From a virus: DNA of 27,732 nucleotides. The notes under the pieces are model-generated. The model searched no databases. It saw nothing but the letters and a program-made list of their open reading frames with translations, and was not told the DNA's origin. Position numbers and translations under genes: made by a program. The stretch spans positions 1 to 27,732 of IMG/VR virus record IMGVR_UViG_3300031837_000140; one strand, 5' to 3'. Below are positions 1 to 5,926 of the stretch, one piece after another. Each line of letters opens with the position of its first letter. Position 1 is the stretch's first letter.

Positions 1-1
1 C

Positions 2-154
2 GCGCTGAAGGTCGGCGAACCGCAGAGCCTCAACGCGGGCAACATGCGCACCGAATACGCGCGCTGGAAGAAGTTCCATGGCCTGACCGGCGCGGTCGCC
101 AAGCCCGCTGCCGCCCCGGTGCCGGCTCCGGCTGCTCAAGGCGCCACGGCCTAA
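2..154 (+). CDS. 3' end of an unidentified phage protein (5' end outside window)
   Basis: An open frame runs from the left edge to TAA at 152-154 and encodes the last 50 residues of a protein. The visible part has a basic, aromatic stretch (RTEYARWKKFHGL) followed by a tail of alternating Ala and Pro with no predicted fold. A flexible Ala/Pro-rich C-terminus is common in phage DNA-binding proteins, but nothing identifies the family. A strong terminator follows 35 bases after the stop, so this gene ends an upstream transcription unit. The frame is supported by absence of stops and by the terminator position; the function is unknown. Confidence 0.6.
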   Translation, partial: ALKVGEPQSLNAGNMRTEYARWKKFHGLTGAVAKPAAAPVPAPAAQGATA

Positions 155-160
155 GAGCCT

Positions 161-178
161 GCGGTACACTGGTACCGC
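161..178 (+). promoter_or_regulatory. Short perfect hairpin upstream of the terminator
   Basis: GCGGTAC (161-167) and GTACCGC (172-178) pair perfectly over seven bases around a four-base loop, ACTG. It lies between the stop of the first gene and the terminator. No T-run follows, so it is not itself an intrinsic terminator. It could protect the 3' end of the upstream message or be a protein-binding palindrome. Confidence 0.4.
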
Positions 179-188
179 GCAACAGGGC

Positions 189-214
189 AAAGGCGCTTCG
201 GCGCCTTTGTTTTT
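189..214 (+). terminator. Rho-independent terminator before the preQ0 operon
   Basis: AAAGGCGC (189-196), loop TTCG (197-200) and GCGCCTTT (201-208) form a perfect eight-pair stem with the very stable UUCG tetraloop. G and five T residues (209-214) follow. This is a textbook intrinsic terminator. It also argues against any start codon for queE upstream of about position 215. Confidence 0.9.
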
Positions 215-257
215 GATTGCTCCGCAACCCGCCTCACGGCCACTTATCGGAGTCTGC

Positions 258-1001
258 ATGCAGCTGAACAGTCAGCCCATGGAACACATTGATGTCGCGT
301 CGGGAGACGTACTTGATGTCCATTCTATCTTCTACACCCTGCAAGGTGAAGGCCCCTTCACCGGCCGCCCCGCAGTGTTCATTCGCTTGGCGGGCTGCAA
401 CTTGCAGTGTCCAGCCTGTGACACGGACTACACCAGCGGGCGTGAGAAGCGAAGCGTGACCAGCATCATTGCCGGCGTACACAACGCGGCACCCGACAGG
501 GCAGCGCGACCACTTGTGGTCATCACGGGCGGCGAGCCTTTCCGTCAAAAGATCTACGGCCTGTGCCACGACCTTCTGCGCGAAGGCTACACGGTGCAAA
601 TCGAAACGAATGGCACGTTGCCGCCACCCAACCCGGTATTCGGAGATCTCTGTTCGACCGACTTGACGGACGAGAACGTGATCTTCATCGTATGCAGCCC
701 CAAGACGGGTCGCGTCAATCGATACCTGGAACCACTGGTGGCCGCGTACAAGTACGTTCTCGATGCCGACAGCGTGAACGATGACGACGGTCTGCCGATT
801 CTGGCCCTGGGCCACACGGCCCACCCGCACGTCGCCCGGCCGCCTGTTGGCTTCCTGGGGCCGGTGTACTTGCAGCCGGCCGACATGCAAGATGAGGCAC
901 TGAACAAGCGCAACCGTCAAGCCTGTGTCATCCTCGCTATGAACGCACCGGACCGTTTCACGGTTCAGCTTCAGACACACAAGATCCTCAATCTCGAATA
1001 A
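258..1001 (+). CDS. queE: 7-carboxy-7-deazaguanine synthase (radical SAM), QueE
   Basis: QueE converts 6-carboxy-tetrahydropterin to 7-carboxy-7-deazaguanine, the ring-contraction step of preQ0 synthesis. The 247-residue product has the QueE signature FYTLQGEGPFTGRPAVFIR, then the radical SAM cluster motif C47-x3-C51-x2-C54 (AGCNLQCPAC) and the SAM-binding TGGEP at 90-94. The length is normal for the family. I chose ATG 258 because CGGAG lies five bases upstream at 248-252. The frame stays open further upstream, but an earlier start would fall inside the terminator at 189-214. It is the first gene of the queE, gat-queC, queD, folE, dpdA run and its stop lies nine bases before the next start. 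Confidence 0.93.
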   Translation: MQLNSQPMEHIDVASGDVLDVHSIFYTLQGEGPFTGRPAVFIRLAGCNLQCPACDTDYTSGREKRSVTSIIAGVHNAAPDRAARPLVVITGGEPFRQKIYGLCHDLLREGYTVQIETNGTLPPPNPVFGDLCSTDLTDENVIFIVCSPKTGRVNRYLEPLVAAYKYVLDADSVNDDDGLPILALGHTAHPHVARPPVGFLGPVYLQPADMQDEALNKRNRQACVILAMNAPDRFTVQLQTHKILNLE

Positions 1002-1010
1002 GGTCACCAC

Positions 1011-2411
1011 ATGTGTTCAATCATTGGTGCAGTCTTGTACCGTCAAAGCGGGCTGCCTTGGGAATTGGAATCGCTGCTGCGTGTCACCTGGGGTAACAGC
1101 CTGCGCCGGGGTCGCGACGGGCGCGGGTTTGTGGCTCGTACTACCGATATCGAAGGCCGCGTCAAAATAGGGTTGAAACGGTCCGTCGTTCGGCGCGAGC
1201 ATTTCCCGGACATCTACCCGCACATCCCGCCGTTCACCACGTCGTTTGACATGGTGGGCAACCAGCGGGCGGAGCCGACTACCGAGTTTGTCCAAGACAA
1301 GCAAGAGTTCGATCAGCAGCCGTATTCGCACAGTGGTTGGCATGTTGTGCACAACGGCACTATCGCCAACGACAAAGAGCTGCGTACGGGTGACGTGCCC
1401 ACAAGCATCGACAGCGCGGCTATCGTCGAAGTGCTGGCAAGCGTGTCGCCGAACACAACGGCCTTCGCCAGTGCGATCCGGAAGTTGAAGGGTTCGTATG
1501 CAATCCTTGCGATGCATGACAGCCTGCCGGGCGTCATGTTTTCAGCCTGTAACTACCGCCCTATCTGGTACGTGCAGACGCCAAGCGGCTTTGTGTTTGC
1601 TTCAGAACGCGGTGCATTCCCACAAGGTTACGTTCCGCAGATGCTGCGACCGTACAGCGTGGCGACGTTCGGGTGCACGGGCACGGTCGAACGCGTTGCG
1701 CTGCTGGAACCTGTCGTTGACGGCGAAGCCCGCAAATCGCTCAAGACAGCGCTGGTCGTGTGCAGCGGCGGCCTGGACAGTGTGGTTAGCGCGGCGGCCA
1801 TGCAGAAGCGGGGCTATGAGCTTCACCTGATTCACTTTCAATACGGGTCGCGTGCGCAAACGCCCGAGCTAGAAGCGGTGCGCAAAGTGGCAAAGCACTT
1901 GGGGGCTGACTTCGACATCGTGCCTCTGCCGATTTACCGCAAGCAAGACAGTCCGCTCCTGGACCCCGACAGCAAGGTGGCAGGCGGCGAGGCGGGCGCC
2001 GAATTCGCGCACGAGTGGGTGCCGGCACGGAATACGGTGCTGCTCGCCATGGCGGTCGCATTTGCCGAAGCCAGGGGCTACGAAACGATCGTGCTGGGGA
2101 ACAACCTGGAAGAAGCCGGGGCGTACCCCGACAACGAACCGGAGTTCATTGCCCGCTGGAACGATCTGCTGCCGTTCGCTGTGGGTGACGGCAAACGCAT
2201 GCGCATCGAGATGCCTGTCGGCAACATGATGAAGCACGAGATCGTCGCACTGGGGCACGAGTTGGACGCGCCCATGGACATGACGTGGTCGTGCTACAGG
2301 GCCGGGGCGCTGCACTGCGGGTCGTGTGGGCCGTGCTACATGCGTCGGAAGGCGTTCGCGATCAACGGGCTTCCCGAAGTGATCAACTACCAGGATGAGC
2401 AAGATGTATAG
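1011..2411 (+). CDS. queC: Fused class II glutamine amidotransferase and 7-cyano-7-deazaguanine synthase (Gat-QueC)
   Basis: QueC makes preQ0 from 7-carboxy-7-deazaguanine using ATP and ammonia. This 466-residue protein is about twice the usual QueC length because an Ntn-hydrolase amidotransferase domain precedes it. Met-Cys at the N-terminus supplies the nucleophile Cys2, with RGRDGRGF (33-40) and HNGTIAN (114-120) completing a class II site. The QueC part has the ATP-binding PP-loop SGGLDS (252-257) and a zinc site at C428, C436, C439 and C442. Gat-QueC fusions are known in Crenarchaeota and in phages such as Escherichia phage 9g, where they go with formation of the amidine base archaeosine (G+) from preQ0. 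I infer the same here. The AAGGT ribosome site overlaps the queE stop, and the 3' end overlaps queD by 17 bases. Confidence 0.93.
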   Translation: MCSIIGAVLYRQSGLPWELESLLRVTWGNSLRRGRDGRGFVARTTDIEGRVKIGLKRSVVRREHFPDIYPHIPPFTTSFDMVGNQRAEPTTEFVQDKQEFDQQPYSHSGWHVVHNGTIANDKELRTGDVPTSIDSAAIVEVLASVSPNTTAFASAIRKLKGSYAILAMHDSLPGVMFSACNYRPIWYVQTPSGFVFASERGAFPQGYVPQMLRPYSVATFGCTGTVERVALLEPVVDGEARKSLKTALVVCSGGLDSVVSAAAMQKRGYELHLIHFQYGSRAQTPELEAVRKVAKHLGADFDIVPLPIYRKQDSPLLDPDSKVAGGEAGAEFAHEWVPARNTVLLAMAVAFAEARGYETIVLGNNLEEAGAYPDNEPEFIARWNDLLPFAVGDGKRMRIEMPVGNMMKHEIVALGHELDAPMDMTWSCYRAGALHCGSCGPCYMRRKAFAINGLPEVINYQDEQDV

Positions 2412-2850
2412 ATCGACTAAGACGTATGGGCATGACCTGGGCCTGTCCGCCTGCTTCCGCCAGTGGCGAGCTCAGTCGCACTGCAACCTTTTGCATGGGT
2501 ACGCGCTGGCGTTTACCATCACGTTCGACTGTGACAAGCTTGACGAAAATGGGTGGGTGATGGACTTTGGCGCACTGAAGCCTGTCAAGACGGAGATCGA
2601 ACGGCTATTTGATCACACTGTGCTTGTTGCGTGCGATGATCCTGAACTGAATCGATTCGTGGCGCTGAACAACGCCGGTATGATTCAGTTAGTCGCTGTT
2701 CAGCGCACGGGGTGCGAAGCTTTTGCCAAGCTGGTATTCGACAACGTGACCACATGGCTGCGCAGCTACCAGAAGGGTCGTGTGCGAGTGGTGTCGGTTG
2801 AATGCAAGGAACACGGCGCGAACAGCGCCATCTACATTGGAGGCAATTGA
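2395..2850 (+). CDS. queD: Divergent 6-carboxytetrahydropterin synthase (QueD family)
   Basis: QueD turns dihydroneopterin triphosphate into 6-carboxytetrahydropterin, the substrate of QueE. The 151-residue product aligns by eye with E. coli QueD: the catalytic Cys (C30, in HCNLLHGY), the DFGALK segment, the Asp-His pair in LFDHTVL and the late Glu in VECKEHG are all present. Two of the three zinc histidines are not. The usual first His is Cys (GLSAC, C20), and the usual HGH is HGY (H34, Y36). H29 beside the catalytic Cys might compensate. The gene overlaps gat-queC by 17 bases and folE by one, which suggests translational coupling. ATG 2404 is an alternative start three codons in. Position between queC and folE makes the assignment firm despite the odd site. 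Confidence 0.85.
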   Translation: MSKMYRSTKTYGHDLGLSACFRQWRAQSHCNLLHGYALAFTITFDCDKLDENGWVMDFGALKPVKTEIERLFDHTVLVACDDPELNRFVALNNAGMIQLVAVQRTGCEAFAKLVFDNVTTWLRSYQKGRVRVVSVECKEHGANSAIYIGGN

Positions 2851-3431
2851 TGAACGCACCGTACGAGAAGCCGCCGACTGTCAATGAGCAGATTATCTAT
2901 GACGTGCTGGCGCACCTGTGCGGCGAGAACCCCGAACGGGGTGGTCTGAAGGACACGCCGGCCCGTGTGGTCAAGGCGTGGGAATTCTGGACAAGCGGCT
3001 ACGGCATGAACGCGGCAGACATCCTCAAGACGTTTGAGGACGGTGCCGAGGGTTGCGACCAGATGGTCATTCGCAAGGACATCCCGTTCTACTCGCACTG
3101 CGAGCACCACATGGCCGCCATCTTCGGAACATGTACCATCGCGTACATCCCGAACGGGCGTGTGGTTGGCCTGTCAAAGATGGATCGCCTGTGCGAGATG
3201 TTCATGCGCCGGCTGCAAGTACAGGAAAGAGCGACCAACCAGATCGCCGATGCGATGATGGAGCACCTCATGCCGACCGGCGTGGGCGTGTACATCAACG
3301 CCCGTCATATGTGCGTGGAATCGCGTGGCGTGCGTAACGGCAACAGCGCGACAATCACGACGGCACTGCGCGGTGCGTTCCTCAACGAGCCGGCAACAAG
3401 AGCAGAGTTTCTCGCGGCAGCTCGCGGGTAA
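2850..3431 (+). CDS. folE: GTP cyclohydrolase I (FolE)
   Basis: FolE opens GTP to dihydroneopterin triphosphate, the first step of both folate and 7-deazaguanine synthesis. The 193-residue product has the zinc and catalytic motif FYSHCEHHM (C84, H86, H87) and the later zinc Cys in ARHMCVESRG (C155). The length matches bacterial FolE. I chose ATG 2850 over an upstream in-frame start at 2802 because GGAGG lies at 2839-2843 with six-base spacing and the start overlaps the queD stop (TGATG). A phage copy makes preQ0 synthesis independent of the host's folate-linked GTP cyclohydrolase. Confidence 0.94.
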   Translation: MNAPYEKPPTVNEQIIYDVLAHLCGENPERGGLKDTPARVVKAWEFWTSGYGMNAADILKTFEDGAEGCDQMVIRKDIPFYSHCEHHMAAIFGTCTIAYIPNGRVVGLSKMDRLCEMFMRRLQVQERATNQIADAMMEHLMPTGVGVYINARHMCVESRGVRNGNSATITTALRGAFLNEPATRAEFLAAARG

Positions 3432-3440
3432 AATGGCGCC

Positions 3441-4364
3441 ATGAACCTCTACTGCGCTGCTGTCTACACGAATAACTATAGAGCCGGACAGCGGCAGTAC
3501 CAGCATTTCAACGAGCGTGAACGCGAGTGTGTCGACGGTGTTCCCCACATTCTCGAATCGTTTCACTACGTGGGCAAGCAGAGTTTCGTTGACGATATGC
3601 GAAAAGATGGAGCGAAGATCTTCCTGGACTCCGGCGCCTTCTCGTCCTTCACCCAAGGCGTTGCGCTCGACGTGCGCGTGTACTGCGATTACATCAAGCG
3701 CAACATGGATATCATTCGCTTCGACGATGGGGTGATGATGGCGTCCGTGCTCGATGCGATTGGCGACCCATTGGAGACGTACCGCAACCAGCTTTGGATG
3801 GAAAGCCTGGGCGTGCGCCCGCTGCCTTGTTTCCATGCCAACGAAGACGAACGGTACCTCGAACACTATGTCAAAAACTACGAGTACATCACACTCGGCG
3901 GTATGGTGGGTGCCAGTTCGAAGCAACTGATGAATTGGCTGGACCGTATCTGGGACCGGTACCTTGTGGACGGCGCAGGGCGCCCGCGCTGCAAGGTGCA
4001 TGGGTTCGGTATCACAGCCGTGCCAATTATGCAGTCATACCCTTGGTGGAGCTGCGATTCGTCGTCGTGGATTCAATCGACCTCGTTCGGCACCATTGTG
4101 ACACCTGACTGGGGCCCGATCGCAGTGAGCGACAAGTCGCCCAGCCGGCACGACGCCGGCCAACACATCACGACGTTTAGCGAAGTGGAGCGCCAAGCCA
4201 TAATTGCCAAGCTGGCCGAGCAGGGCTACGACTGGGAGCGTCTTGCTACGGTGTACCAGTCGCGGGCGGCCTTCAATTTATGGGCATACTGCGAGTTGAA
4301 CAAACGAATGAACGTTGAGAACGACTACACGCAGATGACGCGCGTCAAACAGGAACTGTTCTGA
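3441..4364 (+). CDS. dpdA: Phage DpdA-like DNA guanine transglycosylase
   Basis: DpdA proteins are relatives of tRNA-guanine transglycosylase that exchange guanine in DNA for a 7-deazaguanine base such as preQ0. The 307-residue product has the LDSGAFSSF motif (Asp63), matching the active-site DSG of the TGT family, and a second Asp206 in WWSCDSSSW, the usual place of the other catalytic Asp in phage DpdA. TLGGMVGAS (151-159) is a typical glycine-rich barrel loop. The short length and lack of an obvious zinc-binding domain fit the compact phage branch rather than the larger bacterial Dpd-island protein. It begins nine bases after folE, and a complete preQ0 supply lies directly upstream. The ribosome site is weak, so translation may be coupled. 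Confidence 0.87.
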   Translation: MNLYCAAVYTNNYRAGQRQYQHFNERERECVDGVPHILESFHYVGKQSFVDDMRKDGAKIFLDSGAFSSFTQGVALDVRVYCDYIKRNMDIIRFDDGVMMASVLDAIGDPLETYRNQLWMESLGVRPLPCFHANEDERYLEHYVKNYEYITLGGMVGASSKQLMNWLDRIWDRYLVDGAGRPRCKVHGFGITAVPIMQSYPWWSCDSSSWIQSTSFGTIVTPDWGPIAVSDKSPSRHDAGQHITTFSEVERQAIIAKLAEQGYDWERLATVYQSRAAFNLWAYCELNKRMNVENDYTQMTRVKQELF

Positions 4365-4365
4365 A

Positions 4366-4566
4366 ATGAGCACCGTACCAATCGTCGCCAGCACCAAGCC
4401 CGACCCGAAGATTTATTGCAACGATGGGTGCAAGCGCGGCATGTTGCCAACTGAGATCGAATCGTCTGGCTGGCAGCTTCTCCAGATTACTCAGCGGTAC
4501 AGGTGCGTAGACTGCTGCCGCGAGCTGCGTGAAGCAAACGAAAGGCACGGAAATGGAAACCGATAA
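4366..4566 (+). CDS. Small cysteine-rich (zinc-ribbon-like) protein
   Basis: The 66-residue product has two cysteine pairs, YCNDGC (C18, C22) and RCVDCC (C47, C50, C51), separated by about 25 residues, the layout of a treble-clef or zinc-ribbon mini-domain. Its start lies one base after the dpdA stop, so it is probably co-translated with it, and its end overlaps the next gene by 14 bases. No specific family was recognised. A nucleic-acid-binding or protein-adaptor role is possible from the zinc-finger layout alone. Confidence 0.65.
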   Translation: MSTVPIVASTKPDPKIYCNDGCKRGMLPTEIESSGWQLLQITQRYRCVDCCRELREANERHGNGNR

Positions 4567-4843
4567 GCAACTGCGTGATCTGAAGATACAAAAACTTCAG
4601 GACCGCAGCCGCGAACAGAAACGCCGCATTGCCGCCGGCGAAATGCTTGTCTGTACGCAAGACAATCCTATTTCTGGCGAACGCGACGCGATGACTGGCA
4701 AGCCTGTTTATCATAAAGACGCTAGGCCAGGGCCGGACCACGACATACTTGCTATGACGTCAATCTCGGTCTGCCCGCACTGTAAAACCAACGTCACGAT
4801 CCATCGCAGGTTCTGGGATTACGAAAAGAAAGATTGGAGATAA
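4553..4843 (+). CDS. Small hypothetical protein with coiled N-terminus and CxxC
   Basis: The 96-residue product starts with a highly charged helix of about 30 residues (rich in Lys, Arg, Gln and Asp), continues with a Cys (LVCTQ), and ends with VCPHCKTNVTIHRR, a CxxC knuckle that with the earlier Cys or His could bind zinc. I prefer ATG 4553 to an in-frame GTG at 4529 because it is the stronger codon and has AAAGG upstream. It overlaps the previous gene and stops one base before the clamp start. Function unknown. Confidence 0.6.
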   Translation: METDKQLRDLKIQKLQDRSREQKRRIAAGEMLVCTQDNPISGERDAMTGKPVYHKDARPGPDHDILAMTSISVCPHCKTNVTIHRRFWDYEKKDWR

Positions 4844-4844
4844 C

Positions 4845-5804
4845 GTGCTGGCTGAGCTTAAGTTTGTGATGGGAGCGGTGTCCAAGAAGGATCTGATTCC
4901 GTCGATGGCCCACTTCGCGATCGACGGGGGCCGCGTACGGGCTTACAACGGCGTCGTTGCGCTGTGCAGCCCCATAGCCCTTGATCTGGAGTGCAAGCCC
5001 CGTGCAGAGCCCATGGTGCGAGCCATAGGCCATTGCAGCGAGACGGTAACGCTGGCCCGCACGCCGGCCGGCAAGCTAAGCATTAAGAGCGGCACCTTCC
5101 GCGCTCTAATCGAGTGCCTGCCAGACGAACAAGTGACACCACATGTCGAGCCTGAAGGTGATGTGGTGGAGATCAACGGCGCGGCGCTGCTAGAAGCATT
5201 CAAGGCGTGCTCGCCCTTCGTCGGCAACGACGCTTCCCGTGCCTTCAGCAACGGCATCCTTCTTAAGGAGGGTTCCGCCTTTGCGACGAACAACGTGATG
5301 GCGGTGCAATATTGGGTCGGCCACGCGCTGCCCCATGTGGTCAACATACCCATGAAGTGCGTGCAAGAAATGGTTCGCATTGACGAAGCGCCTGTCAGCG
5401 CGTTGTTCGCGGCCAATAGCATCACTTTCCACTACACGGGTGACCGTTGGATTCGCACGCAACTGCTGAACGTCGAGTGGCCCGACATCACGAAGATCTT
5501 GGATCGCGAGTCTAACGCCACACCGATCGACAAGGAACTGTTTGCAGCCATCGCCAAGGTCAAACCATTCCTTGACAAGTACGGCCGCATTTATTTCCAC
5601 GAGGGTGCTGTGTCGACACATGCTGACCACTCCGAGGGCACGTACGTGGAAATTCCTGGGTTCGCGAACGCTGGCATCTACCGTCACGAATACCTTGCGC
5701 TGCTGGAAGACACGGCAGAACGCATCGACTGGACAACGTACCCCGACCCTTGCATGTTCTTCGCTCCGCGCCTGCGTGGCGCCATCATCGGAGTTCACAA
5801 ATGA
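4845..5804 (+). CDS. DNA polymerase sliding-clamp-like protein (DnaN-type processivity factor)
   Basis: The 319-residue product resembles a shortened bacterial beta clamp. It has the segment KLSIKSGTFRALIECLPDE, which matches the strand pattern of clamp domain 1, the repeated strand and helix rhythm of a multidomain clamp, and a C-terminal AIIGVHK. It starts with GTG 4845, with GGAGA five bases upstream. Two genes downstream is a family B polymerase, the expected partner. Bacterial beta is about 366 residues, so one subdomain may be trimmed. No clamp loader is visible in this window. Assignment rests on motif resemblance and position, so a related processivity or fidelity factor is possible. 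Confidence 0.7.
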   Translation: MLAELKFVMGAVSKKDLIPSMAHFAIDGGRVRAYNGVVALCSPIALDLECKPRAEPMVRAIGHCSETVTLARTPAGKLSIKSGTFRALIECLPDEQVTPHVEPEGDVVEINGAALLEAFKACSPFVGNDASRAFSNGILLKEGSAFATNNVMAVQYWVGHALPHVVNIPMKCVQEMVRIDEAPVSALFAANSITFHYTGDRWIRTQLLNVEWPDITKILDRESNATPIDKELFAAIAKVKPFLDKYGRIYFHEGAVSTHADHSEGTYVEIPGFANAGIYRHEYLALLEDTAERIDWTTYPDPCMFFAPRLRGAIIGVHK

Positions 5805-5926
5805 TTCGACAAGCCATTCCCCGGCCTGTGCAACAGCCGTCACCCGTGTGCCCGTGGTGCGGTTGCACCTTCAAGTTCGTCTCATACGGACGCCATAAAG
5901 AACACTGCCCCAAGCGGCCGAAGTGA
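5801..5926 (+). CDS. 41-residue zinc-finger mini-protein between clamp and polymerase
   Basis: ATG 5801 overlaps the clamp stop in an ATGA arrangement, and the TGA at 5924-5926 overlaps the polymerase GTG start (GTGA). The 41-residue product has a disordered Pro/Gln-rich first third and then CPWCGCTF followed by YGRHKEHC. The pattern C17-x2-C20-x11-H32-x3-C36 could hold one zinc ion. The double overlap argues that it is translated and couples clamp and polymerase synthesis. Function unknown; a polymerase or clamp accessory is a guess. Confidence 0.65.
   Translation: MIRQAIPRPVQQPSPVCPWCGCTFKFVSYGRHKEHCPKRPK

Noticed and set aside
207-257. Earlier in-frame start for queE giving 17 more residues
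   Set aside because: It would fall within the terminator stem, and ATG 258 has a proper ribosome site.
234-1010. 258-codon open frame on the minus strand over queE
   Set aside because: Opposite a clear radical SAM gene with cluster cysteines.
3174-4001. 275-codon open frame on the minus strand over folE and dpdA
   Set aside because: Opposite two well-supported genes; composition is typical of an antisense frame.
258-4364. Reading the queE to dpdA genes as a host queuosine tRNA pathway
   Set aside because: The transglycosylase is of the phage DpdA type, QueF and QueA-like genes are absent, and the neighbours are phage replication genes.
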